This document shows, in pieces, positions 47,928 through 59,815 of a stretch of 64,000 nt of DNA. Under the pieces are notes generated by a model. It was given only the letters and a program-made list of their open reading frames with translations, did not search any database and had not been told where the DNA came from. A program made the position numbers and the translations under genes. Source of the stretch: Branchiostoma floridae (taxonomy: Eukaryota > Chordata > Leptocardii > Amphioxiformes > Branchiostomatidae); contig NC_049984.1 of assembly GCF_000003815.2 (NCBI RefSeq), positions 13,800,001-13,864,000 on the forward strand, read 5' to 3'. Position 1 is the stretch's first letter. Each line of letters starts with the position of its first letter.

Positions 47928-50900
47928 TTACATGACACTGCAGCCGTCAGAGGAACCCCGGCGTGTTCCCGTGCCGGGCCGGCCGGAGGAGGGGCGGGAA
48001 GAGCCGGACGGCCCGCCGGACCCTGCCAGGCTCAGGGCCGCCAGGGCAGCAGCCGTGCCCAGTACCACGTGTTCTGTAGGCAGGGGCAAACGGTCAGTGA
48101 GAAGTTTCGTAGAAGTTGAAAGTTAAAGTGACGGAAATCACACGTGTCACAGAAGCAAATAGAACTGTAAAACGTTACGGTACCTTCCATCTGAATCTCC
48201 TTGATGTTTGGCGGCTGGTACTTGTACACGTTCTTGTGCTTGTTGGGCCAGCGGACCTGCAAATAGTGTTAACACTGTCCATCATGTAACGTTACTGTTT
48301 GTCTTTCTATAATAAGCGTTTTAAAAGAGACCAGATATCTTACAATTCATTGATTCAGTCTCACATCATCTGTGTTATACTTGTAGATCGTGACTTAATA
48401 CGTGACTGAAGCATGGTGACATCAGAGATGTTTCTTACGTGCACGTTGTAGTCCTCCCCTTGTTTGACCTTGTAGACGGAGCCGACACTCCCCCTCCCAC
48501 CGTCCTGGTCACCGTAGCGAGGGGCCCAGTCTCGCCCTGAGGCAAGGACCACACATCAACTCTCGAACTGTAACCTCCAATGCCATTATATCTAGGCGCA
48601 TACATCGGTACAAATGTAACCTAGCTCATACTTGTATGAGATGATGTAAAAGACTGCATGCAAAATACTAGCTCTACAACTGTCGCCCAGGGCTACTTAA
48701 GTTACACAATATATCGTGATATCTCCATAAGTTGGGAAAATTATAGAAGTGTACACTTCAGAGAGACATCCTCACCCCTGACTACCCGGCATCCTGGCAT
48801 GATGCGTCCGTCCGGACCGACAACTCGTGGTTCGTCCACAACCTGTAGGTAAAGACAAATATTGCACGACAACTGTCCTATCCCCACAATACGTAAAAAC
48901 GCTCACTGATTTGTGTTTCTGTCTTAAATGCAATGGTTTAAGGTTTTCCATTTTAACTAATAAGTATTTATCTGGTTCCTGTGACAGAACTTTAGACTAC
49001 GATTATGGGAGAACTTTAAGTTTTAGAACTGCTTCTTTCTTTCTTCTATCCGGTCCTTTTCATCATATTGAACGACGACTGCGTACCCGACACTTACCCT
49101 AACGTCTCTTGCTCCCTCTGCGCCGAACCGGTACTTATAGTTGGTGGAGGAGTCATGGTCCCACTCAACCACAAGGTTGCCTGAAATCATGTACGTCATA
49201 ATACCCCCTCACATGTAGCGAAAATCGATCGGACGACGAGTCTACGAGCTCTAAATTACGAGGAGGCATGACCCTGACGGGAAGGGGGGGGGGGGAACTC
49301 TACCATTTCTTCGTCGGCAACAGGGTCATTCCTCTTCGTAATGTAGAGCTCGCAGACTCGTCGTCCGATCGATTTTCGCTACATGTGAGGGGGTATAAAG
49401 AGGCTAGAGCTACGACTTCTCAGGGATTCTCATCATAAATGTAATAACCTTCTATCACAAACATACGTCCCATCAAACAGACACACCGCCGAAGGCAGAA
49501 AAGAAGCAATCAGTACCGAAAATGTGCATATCCATTCTTACCGTCTGACTTGTGCTTGACGACCGTGCCGGTACCCTGCCGGTCCTGGTTCCCCCACTTC
49601 CAGTCCCGTCCGCGCTGCACGCGAGATCCTAGCGGCGGCATGTTGTCCTGCTCCTGGTGCAACAGAAAATCAGTTTCCTATCCATACTTCTTGTTGCATG
49701 TTATATTTTCTCTTAGTTACGAATGCAGCGATATTGTGTGATTATCAGAATATTGTAATCTGAGTTCAGTTTAGTTCATCTGTAACAAGTAATAACGATA
49801 ATAATTTTCACTTCTGTCATGATCTTAGCCTGTACATCCAAATACAACAAAGGCAAATGATTCCTGAAAACAACAAATGTGACGGACGTTCATGGTAGCT
49901 CCGGTTTATACCTATCTTACTGACCCTTACCTCATCGTCGCTGTCGTCATCCTCTGCAGCACATAACAGCATGGCGAGCAGGAGGGTCTTCAGTCCGACC
50001 TGAGGAGAACCAAGGTGTGGAATGAGCAAATTTCAGGAGGACTTCTTGTGGTGAATTCGTGAAAAAATAACTTTATTTTGAGTTTGATCTGTGCCATCCT
50101 CAGAGTTAGATCTTAAACATCTTCGATATGAGTTTGTCCCAGAACTGCGCGTGCGCGCTCACCAGTTCTTCCTCGTCCACACTCTCTCCCATCTGGGCCA
50201 AGAACTGGCGCAGTACCATCAGATCCCGCAACTGGCGCATGTCTGAAATAGCAAAATTAATCAAATGACTGGAAATGGCAACTACTGAAAGTTGATAAAA
50301 TGGATGGACAATATTTTAATTATCGTTCCTTACCATGCGAGAACTGGGCTGCAAAACGAATCAGAAGCACCTGAAATCGAAAGAAAGATTTCAGATCCGT
50401 GTGAAATCGAAATAATCAAAAGGCTTAGGACACAAACACAAATAGCGTAGAAAATCTTTTAAAACTATGCGATATGCAACCGATGAATATCTTATTATTC
50501 CACGTGGAACAAACAACACAAAAGACAAATTGTTTCCATGTGATGCATGTGATGCACCTGTCTGCGGAAGAACTCGGACAGCTGGCCGATGTCACCCTGC
50601 ACGTACATGCCGTTAGTCAGCTTCGCCACTGCCTGGAGAAGGTCCTGGGACAAAAATGAGCGTGTGAAAATCCAATAGTAATACTACAGAACCACATAAA
50701 ACGTCGGAGGAAATTGAAGTGTATAAATTGTTGCTGACTTGCTTGGCTGACAGGTACTTACTCCGTCCACGTCTCCGCCGCAGCCCACGCAGGCTATGGG
50801 GATGGGATGCGGCAGGCCCACCGCCTGCCAGCCCGCCGGCCCGAACGACAGCGCTGCCTTCAGGACGTTCTGCTTGTCCTACACGTGCGGAGAACCAGGG

Positions 50901-52470
50901 AGGTATGTATTTAGGGTTTTCCTTGTCAAGGTCTCTACTTAGGGCAGAGACTACTAGTATCAAAGTTGACGTACATTTTAAATTTGCACGTTATATTTGC
51001 CATCTAACTGGCAATTGTGTTCCCGATTCTTGTTCTGCCTTTGGTATTAACACTTACGTCAGGGTGTCCGTCGGTCATCAGGATGACCCTTGGGGTCATC
51101 TTCTTCTGACCAGACAGAACCAGTACGCCGCCTTGGGGGAGAACGGGAAGGAGTTACAAGACTTTCGGTATGTGACCTTAAAAACCCTTTACAGATCTTT
51201 TGATCTCTCGCAAGTGATATGCTGAAAAAATAGTCTACCAATCTATTTCCTATGTTGCAATGTCATTATCTTGTAACAATAACATCCTCCCATTTCAGTC
51301 ACTATCCCTGCTACCCCTCTCTCTGTATCAGAATCGTTGAAATCATCTCTTCATTGAAAACTGCCAATTGCTAATGTTGATATAGATGTGCAGAAAGTTT
51401 ATCAAACTGTACATGTCTGAATGAAAAACAAAAGAGTATATTAGAGAAGATGTACCGTTCTGCAGGACCTCCTTCAACGCCTCCATGAGACCCTCGAACA
51501 TCGGTGTGGTACCTCCTGCGTGCAGGTTGTCTGTGCAAATTGTTAACGATGCATTTTACGATGGCTATACTTACGCCATGAGGATTAACCAGATGGCTTT
51601 GAACAATAACACAGGGAATAAACCTGACACTTAACACTCAGAATGTTGCAAAACGTAAGCTCGCTGGTGGGACAGAGGCGTTAGTCTAAATGTGGAAACA
51701 ATACTACTAAGCATTTATCTTTATCATCTAATAGTTTCCTCTGAGATAAAAACGCATTCTATTGAAGTGAAATGACTATATGAAGGAAAGGTAGTATGTC
51801 TCCCGTACCAACAGCCCTCAGAACTGCGGCGTAGTTATTGGTGAGTGGTTGGACGATGCGAGTTTTGGCGCCAAATTCCACCACCCCAACATTCTCCCGG
51901 AGATTGTGCTTGCTGGCCGTCTCCTGTCGACGAGAACAACGATATCGTTTTTGAAGACCAATGATTTGCATGGGATTAACCCTGGTAAATCAAATTGATT
52001 TTACTCTATGTAACCGCAGTGCACATGTAGCTAGGGAACAAAGATTACGATTAGAGCTCGACCTGCTCGAACTCTGACATCGACTTTTGAAAAGCTTCTC
52101 CGGAGGATGTGTCGATGTGAAGTTATTGTTAAAAAGCGCCCCCTGTCGGTAACATCAGATAGGACACAAACCCGTATATAGTACTCTTCATGTGGGGAAA
52201 GTCCATGATATCGTAGAAGGAAAGATCTTCAATTTTCTGAGCATACTGTGTGACATGGCAGTCTAGTCTCCCACCCTTTAGTTTCCATTCAACAGTATTA
52301 CATGTAATGTTTACATAACACATCGCGCGTCTGGGGGAAAAGAAACACAGTGGATTCTTCCTCACCTGAACGCCCAGAATGAACTCTCGGACGGCCTTTT
52401 TGAGTTCCCTCATGCCCCGTCCCGCCATGGAGCCCGACGTGTCCAGACATAGCACGGTGTCAAGCGGCAT
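47928..52470 (-). CDS. vWA / MIB-HERC2 protein with C-terminal CaaX box (paralogue B)
   Basis: Fifteen exons, 52366-52470, 51809-51923, 51456-51530, 51058-51131, 50762-50878, 50558-50644, 50334-50370, 50163-50242, 49931-49999, 49542-49653, 49098-49180, 48776-48842, 48439-48536, 48184-48256 and 47928-48073, close in phase to 445 residues. The architecture equals paralogue A: MIDAS DTSGSM near the N-terminus, ILMTDGHPD, hydrophobic plus acidic segment (LLLAMLLCAAEDDDSDDE), two MIB/HERC2 domains (GRDWKWGNQD, GRDWAPRYGDQDGG), and a proline/serine/glycine-rich tail ending CSVM-stop. The CaaX end is thus kept while the preceding tail has diverged completely, which argues for selection on prenylation. 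Intron 1 is in phase 0 here but phase 1 in paralogue A. A second in-frame ATG lies 9 codons upstream of the chosen start, but similarity to paralogue A begins at MPLDT. Confidence 0.9.
49201..49396. mobile_element. MITE with 76-nt inverted arms in an intron of vWA paralogue B
   Basis: Arms 49201-49276 and 49321-49396 are reverse complements with only a few mismatches and enclose a 44-nt loop with a run of 12 G. If the terminal repeat begins CCCCCTCACATGTAGCG, it is flanked on both sides by TA (49202-49203 and 49394-49395), the target duplication of Tc1/mariner-type elements. It sits in intron 10 of paralogue B and is absent from the matching intron of paralogue A. Confidence 0.85.
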
Positions 52471-55400
52471 GCTGACTACACCTACATTACATGGCACTAT
52501 CAGTCACAAGACCATCGCAAGTTGTCACGTACACCTGTTCACCTTTGTTCTTTACCTCACGAACATGTCGACCGAAAAGTTGTTCCGCTGCTTGCATTTT
52601 ATATTTATCACCATTTCCATTGTACTTACAACTACCCCCAACAGTGACTGCCACTCATTTCGACTTAAAGCACTTAGAGAAATAGCAACGATAGCTGCAA
52701 GCAGTTAGCTTGCAGAAAAATAAAAACATTAGTATCGCTTACGTTGATATTAGTATCGCTTGATAGTTATGCTGACTAAACTGTTTTAAGAAGTATACCC
52801 CCACCCACCCACCATTTGCCACCCACAAAGTCCAGAAAATACATTTGTAGTGATATTTTTTTTTTACTTCTGCTTCCTAAAATTTAAAGGGAACGACATC
52901 ACAACAGACGCCATAATGGTCCTGGACTTTGTTTACATTAGGTACAATGTACATGTATGTCACATACGCATATTGCTCCATAGGTCTAAACATGTATCAA
53001 CTTATCTACACATAAACCACAAACATTGCAATAATGACGGGCAGCTAGGAAGCTTTTTGTTGTTATGAATGTAAGCAGCTGCTGTTTTTGACCTGAGACC
53101 CACACCTACAGCCACAGGTAAAAGGTAATAGTGTAAAAGTGAAAGTGAAACCACTCACATCCACCCCTTTGTTGAGCCCTCAAACTTGCATATGCACATT
53201 TCAGCTTTGCTTACAGTGAGACATTCGTTTTATACCGTGTTGTGACATTTTTCGCATTTGAAAAATGCCATTTTACATCTATTTGGTGCCCTTCATACCT
53301 TACACCGTAGCCGCCACACCCAAAATCTCCAGTGTCTCTGGCGACACCAAAAACAAAGTTCTGCAGGCTTTTAGAGCTGCTCATGACTTCTCGCATGCAA
53401 AGCAACTCCGCTCACCTGTCGTGTATGAAGACGTTAAGAGATCTTGGTCAGTTGGTGCGTGTACGCAGCTCTGACTCTTTCTTGAGGTGACAATGTCCAG
53501 GTTTCGATGACGCAGATCAAAATTTCCCAAACAAGTGCGCTTGGACTTCCCCTCTTGGTCTCATGGCGGCGTTGATTTGGCCAAATAAACTCCGCCACGA
53601 GACGAAGAGCGGGAAATCCAAGCGCACTTGTTTGGGCGCAGGTGAAGCAAATCGTTGGAGATAGTTACCCCTGGTACAAGTTGTACTATAAAACAAAGAG
53701 AGCCAAATAGTTCATTGATAGCCTAAATCATTGATTGCACCTCGCGCAAGACTTGGTCGCTGATACTTTTCCACCCGTCATGGTTTTCCCCGTTTAGAAG
53801 TCGCTGATGATTGACAACGATACCATGGTATCATCGATTGATATGACGTGAGCTCATGCGACTGTCTAGTAAACTGTGCCCCACGCAAACTACACAAAGG
53901 CAAATGTCAATGACAATGGTTTCTCTCAAGTTTAGTGTAACCTGGACCATTTAAATTTATCTGACTTCTTCTCTTTATTCGCTATATTATTACAAGTAGC
54001 TTGATTAAATCACACTTATACAGCCCCGGACAGAGGAGTTTGCGTTAGACAGACTATACTTCACCCCAATGACACGGGAACATGCTTAGAAACTCATCTT
54101 GATGTGGCTCGGAGGACAGTGTTATGCTGGTGAAAACTGAAGAGAAGACACATACAGCATGCACTGGGCAGTAGTAAACTTGGCGTGTCTCATTGGTTAT
54201 ATAAATGGCTAGGAACGTGACCATACAGCCTACCGTATGATATGAGCATTACTAAACATACAGGTAGGCTCGTGAGGATTGAGCTCGTTAAAAGACGCAA
54301 TTTCTCCTTATTTCTCATCAAAAAGTCGTCAGAAATGACGAAGACGTGTCCGCCTGGGTATCTGCTTTACGATCCCACCACATTTGGTCAGCTGACTCCC
54401 ACCGTAAGGGTGTTATTCCGCAAATTTCCCCAAACTTCCGGAAATCGTCCCATCATCCTAATATGGCACGCCGGCGGCTAGCTATACAGAGAAACGGAGA
54501 GCCGACCATGTTATTTTCTGGGAAAGGGGCCGCGTCAGCCGGTCGCCTGTCGCTAAAACACCACCCACACTGGGCACACTGCACTCATTTAACCATGGTA
54601 GGTGAGGATGTACCATTAGGAGCATATTTGTAAAAAAATCAAGCTCTATCTTCAAGTGAGTTTTCTGTAGAAATAGACGAATTGGTTTACATGTTAGCCG
54701 ATGGCACAGGCCTGCTCAGTTCGGCGAAGCCTCAATTTTCGTGGAAGTGATTTGCATTCATGTTTCTCAATACAAGCAGCTCCTGACGCAAATGCTATTC
54801 CTGTAAACCACGCTGACGTATCAGGTCCTAACTGTAGGGCTGAGCTACAAATAACAGAACACGGGAAGACAGAAATGTGTATTTTGTACAAAACGGTAGA
54901 AACCCGGAAGTGCCCAGCGACTCAGGTGACTTGTTTTGAAACCTGAGCACGTACTTTGTACAGGGACTACAACAACAACAAAGAATGGTCAAAGAGGCTG
55001 TGAAAGGAGTTTATCGCACATTGCGAATCATCGAAAAGTTTAAAACATTTTGCATCGGCATGTTATAAAGTAGGTGCAGTTTCTATTTAAACCGTATTCT
55101 AGGAACAAAGGCGTTATGCCTGAGATATGATAAGATCGGAACGTCGAAGAGTGGCAAAGTTATCTCAACAAACGAAGACATTAAATTCCCCAACGTGATC
55201 TTGATGTTATTGGCAGGTGGAGTGGTGCGACACCTGTTGATATCTGCTGGAATCACATGGATCAGTCAGTAACAGAAGGACAGGGCACAGCACATAGTGA
55301 TACTTAAACGTACAGATACATATATATTCCCGTGTCCAAACGTCATAAGGTGTGAAACGATTAACAAAAGTCGAACAGAGTACGCGTTTTAACTCAGTTG

Positions 55401-56075
55401 AAACAAGGCGGTAAGCGGTCAGAAGATAGAAGATAAATGTCTGTATTGGTTATAAGTACGCGGTGAAAAGGTTACCGCGAAAACCGCGAACTTAAAACCA
55501 CCGAGAACATTTTCATCTTTACAGTACTAGTATATCTGAAAAGAACAACACATGGAAATTATCACACTTTTATTTATGAAAATAACTCATTTGCAATGAA
55601 ATAGAACACTCACATTATTTAGGCAAGCACTGACTATGTCATGAAGCAACGTTAACAGTCTATGTTTGTCGAAATGCATGGGTAATTCATCTTTCTTCTG
55701 TACGTTCTCCCCTACATGTATTTGAAGACGCCACAGGGGTCTCATGGAGAGTATCCGCAATTCAGACATGTTGGCGTCATAATTATACAAGTGTACAAAT
55801 AATAGTATAAAGTCTCACAGCAAAAACACTGGTTAATGCGTTTCACACAAGACAAATTTCGACAAAATCGCTCAGATGCTCCAATCAGCTACATGTATAC
55901 AGCTTTAAGTACACTTCTTGTACAACTTGAAGGAAGATAAATCTTAAAGTAACATTGATATTGACGTGCCGATAGCCTTGGATACAAGAAAATCGCAATG
56001 CTCAACAAGCATTTTTGCTGGGTTTAGCTATAGTGTCACACCATCGGTAATGGAAACGTTTGAAAGTCAGTAACT
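52471..56075. other. Intergenic stretch upstream of vWA paralogue B, no gene recognised
   Basis: The left end should hold the promoter of paralogue B. It includes the foldback at 53526-53636. The frames on either strand are short and without domain or splice support. Near 55567 a - strand AATAAA (TTTATT on +) would suit the CUB-LDLa gene that ends at 56076. Confidence 0.4.
53526..53636. repeat. Foldback (inverted repeat) element
   Basis: The outer 20 nt, 53526-53545 (CCCAAACAAGTGCGCTTGGA), are the exact reverse complement of 53617-53636. Imperfect pairing continues inward to about 53573/53588, around a small loop GATTTGGCCAAATAAA. It could form a long hairpin and may be a very short MITE. 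Confidence 0.75.
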
Positions 56076-59000
56076 TTAGCGGCTCTCCCTGGCATGCCCG
56101 CAGTCGGCGTTGAGGTACAGGAGATACCCCTCGTCCTCGGGCACCCCGGGCCCGCTCTCCCCTTCCATGTCCACATCCACCCCGGTGTCCAGGGACCCGC
56201 GGGCCCTCCCGGGCTCTCCTCCCGGGGCAGCCCCGCTTGGGCCCCGCCAAGCAGAGGGCTCGCCCGCCGAGCCGCCGTACAGCCCAGATATACCCGACTC
56301 CCTACAGTACACAATATAGCTGTCATCAGTATGATAACCTTGACGTTTGCCTACAGATTGGCAGTGCCGGTTGAATATGAAAACATATAATGCTCCTATG
56401 TAATCAAATATTAGCAATTTTGATCCATATATTTCTTGGATATCTCAGACTAAGTATGGAAACGCAAGCGGTGCATGCAGAATCCAGGCCACAGCCGTTG
56501 GCATCTGATCAAGAATCAGAATGCAGTGGAGTTTGTTGTACTGTGCCGTACCGTACTAACGTTGGCGAGAATATGCAACTTCTATCAACATGCATGAGGA
56601 GTTTATAATACCTGGTCGAGGAGTATGGTTTGCGACCTAGCTAACTCCTCTGGCTTTTTGTCTGTCTAGATTTGACAATGGCCAATTTCTACTATTTTCC
56701 CAGTGACCTGTGGAGCATAGTAGAGGCTAATACGGACCTCATACGGCCTTGAAAATATACGCACGTGTAGGCAGGCAGGTGTATCACAGTAAGACCAAAA
56801 TGTAGTTACCTGCTGAACGCAGTGCGCAGGGTGTCGAACGACGCGGCTCCACTACCGATAGGAGCACCGGTGGTGAGATGAGCTTCACGAGTGAGGCCTA
56901 CACAAGATAAACACGTATCCATTAGACAGGGACGAAATAAGTGATTGTAGTTTCATAGCTACACGTGTATAGAACATGAGATAAGTTATAAACATACAGG
57001 AAATGTAAGTATAAGTGCAAATCATTTTGGAGAACATACCGAAGGGCCTAGACTTATCCGTCGAGGTTGTCCCACCCTTCCCTTTCCGGTTGGCGTCCTT
57101 GGGAGAGACCTTGGAACTGTCGCTGGTCTGGTTCGAACCCTCTGGTTTCTTCCGCGTGCAGCTCTTGAGGTACCGACAGATTCCGAACCTCCACTGGGCC
57201 CAGCCCGGCTTCCAGAAGCACCAGTATGACAGGTACGCCAGCAGCAAGGCGCCGACCAGCCCACAGGCGGCGTACACGGCGGTCAGGTCACTGCCAGCGG
57301 TCGTCTCCTCGTCGTCTGGACTCAGAACAATATGCACACAGTTTAAGTTTTTAAGTTTAAGGTTCCTGCCTGTTGACATAGGCCAATAAAACTGCAACTG
57401 AGTTCAATATGCATATGGGCCTCTTATAAAAAGAGAAATAAAAAATCAGAAATATTGAGTCATTGTTGAGGTAAATCTACGTACAGTTTTGCATTATAAT
57501 TTCTTGTACATGTAGACGTTTCTTAAATACGGAGACCTGTGACTTGTGAGTAAATAGTGCCACTTAGCGGAGTGACCGGGAGATGCACCGGCGGTTCAAA
57601 CTTTAAGTTGCATCCTTTAGATACAAGTGACTAAAAGACGACATCCTATGTCTCCCTTTCCGACTTTTGTTCTGTGTTCACAATCTTGCGATTCATGCCA
57701 ACGGAATCAAGATTAGTCAGAGTATCAAGAATAATTTTGTCCTGCCATAGGGCGTCACTTGGAGGTTGATATCTACTGACCGCTACAGTTGGCCGGAGGT
57801 CCCTGTGACCCGTCCGACGAGTCCCCACAGTTGTCCACGTCGTCACAGCGCAGGGAGCGGGAGATGCACCGGCCGTTACTGCACTGGAACTGGGTCTCCT
57901 CGTCCGCACACGTCTCTGCAAGGGGCAGAACTTTTTTAATTAGCCATGGGCTATGAAGGCACACTGATACTGCATACAGATGCATGACTGTCCATAACTT
58001 AAGCCGTGTTTATCTATCTACACTTCTCTTAGTTCTTGAGACTGTATATGCAATTAGCTTAGTTCTTGAGACTGTATATGCAATTAGCTTAGTTTGCAAA
58101 TAAAACAATATTTGTATAATTATATATTGGCATTGCCCTGCTTGTGATGTTGTTGTTCACCTTGCAATGTAGTGTAGCACATTGGTCAGCAAGTATCGAA
58201 TTCCTTTCTGTTTCAGAAGCAAGGTATATTTTAAAAGGGATGGATTATCAGCTCTTACCCTTTAACGTGCTTGGGACAGTCCTAGAACACCTGCGAACAC
58301 GGAACCCCCATTTCACGTCCCATCCGAAAGCCAGGTGCGGGGTTTCCCTTTTACCAACTACTTGGAATCAGGAGCTCAACTGCAAGGTTTCTACCAGTTG
58401 AACTACCCGGACTTCCCTATTGCCTTGCTCACAGTCAGGCGTGCAAATTCCTCGAGTTCCATTCATCGTTGGTTATAACTTTTAGTAGACTAAAACAACG
58501 GATCAAAATTCTGAAACCAAACTGCATGGGAAGCTACTACACCCACCCACCTTCCTTGAATGCGGTGTAATCTGCTGTAAAGTTGACGAAGGTAGAGTTC
58601 CCCAGCAGTGACACCACCAGTAACATGTACTTCCCTGTGGACACGTACTCTGTCTCCATGGCTGACTCCTGACACACGTTAGCCAGTTCTGTTCCGGCGT
58701 TACTGTTTCCGTCGTACAGCTGATGGATAGATGGATGGATGAACAAGACATGTTTGCAATAGTTGCCACAGCCCTAACTTTCTTTAATTTAAATCTAACA
58801 GAAAGATAGATAAGAAAGTGAAACTCTAAGAATGCATATTTTTCAATACTTGCAATATCTTTGTCAGTTTAGCGTTGAAATGGATTTGAACAATGTACGT
58901 TACGCCAAATAGCAATTACGCAAGCAACTGGATACCTTCGTCGACGTAACAATGAATGATGTTTTCACTCTTGTTAAAAATTGGTAATATTTACACGTAA

Positions 59001-59815
59001 CCAAAACGTACAAAGATAGATACGGATACCTGAAGCAGGGAGGGATGCTGTTTTGAAAACCCATTTCTTTATTCAAGATTGAGTCACTGTATTTAAGTTT
59101 GTATGTGACTGTGTAAAATTCTCTCCCCACCCACCTTGACGAAGGTGAGCGAACAGTCCCCGGGACTTGCCGAGAAGGACCGGAAGACGAAGCGGAGCAG
59201 CTGGTCGTCTGTCTCCGCCTGCATGGTGAAGCTACAGGTGGCAACGGTTCCCCATAGCCGGGTGACGTTCAGCGGCTCGTACGAGTTCACAATCTTCCCG
59301 GGGCTGGGGAGGTCCGTCGTGCCGCACCCCACGTCACTCAGGATGCCCACTGCGTGAGAAAATGACGTTACGTGGTCATACTTTGTATATTAATCTTACG
59401 TACCATCAATCCTCCTCGCTCCTACTAACTACATAGACATATGTTGCAGCATAAGTAAATTGCGATATGAAAAATTGAGACAAAACTGCGATATGGAAAA
59501 TTGAGACGAGGCGGTCTTGCAGGCAAGACAGTTTTGCACCACTTTTATACCCAAAGTACCACAGCCCTGCCATACATTGTGTCTGTGATGGTCTGTGTCT
59601 GACAAAAAGTTAATGTAACGATGTATGTGATCATATCTAGAACACAGAAGATACTGTAATTTACAGTTGGACCTGAAGGTTTAGAATGAACGATTGAAAT
59701 AAGAATATCACTCAAGAAAGCTGTACTTACCGCTGTCAATCGCTTGACCGACGCCCGCCGACACCAGCAGAATGCTCCAGACAACAGTTATCTTGTAGGT
59801 TCCGTCAGACGACAT
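56076..59815 (-). CDS. CUB and LDL-receptor class A type I membrane protein
   Basis: Seven exons, 59731-59815, 59135-59349, 58551-58719, 57781-57915, 57040-57315, 56810-56897 and 56076-56301, close in phase to 397 residues. Residues 1-25 are a signal peptide (ILLVSAGVGQA). Residues about 35-155 form a CUB domain with four cysteines and the typical VKLYDGNSNAGTELANVCQE. One LDLa module follows at 158-199 (CADEETQFQCSNGRCISRSLRCDDVDNCGDSSD), with the Ca-binding acidic residues kept. A transmembrane helix is at about 213-235. A roughly 160-residue cytoplasmic tail is basic, then Gly/Pro-rich and acidic. The layout recalls NETO and LRP3/10/12-type receptors but with a single CUB and a single LDLa, so orthology is not claimed. 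The GC-rich last exon produces long antisense open frames that are shadows. Confidence 0.88.
58028..58087. repeat. Two-copy 30-nt tandem duplication
   Basis: The unit starting CTTAGTTCTTGAGACTGTAT is present twice, head to tail and identical, in intron 3 of the CUB-LDLa gene. Confidence 0.9.
58244..58418 (-). mobile_element. tRNA-derived SINE, copy 2
   Basis: The - strand reads GTCCGGGTAGTTCAACTGGT, then CTTTCGGGATGGGACGTGAA, then AGCACGTTAAAGGG, the same order as the SINE at 39117-39355. It is inserted in intron 3 of the CUB-LDLa gene. Divergence between the two copies is considerable, so both are old. Confidence 0.65.

Noticed and set aside
56094-56390. + strand frame of 98 codons rich in proline
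   Set aside because: It is antisense to the GC-rich last exon of the CUB-LDLa gene; proline and glycine richness on both strands follows from base composition.
57541-57600. GGGAGATGCACCGG phrase shared with the LDLa exon as an exon duplicate
   Set aside because: Only about 15 nt are shared; flanks do not align, so it is probably coincidence.
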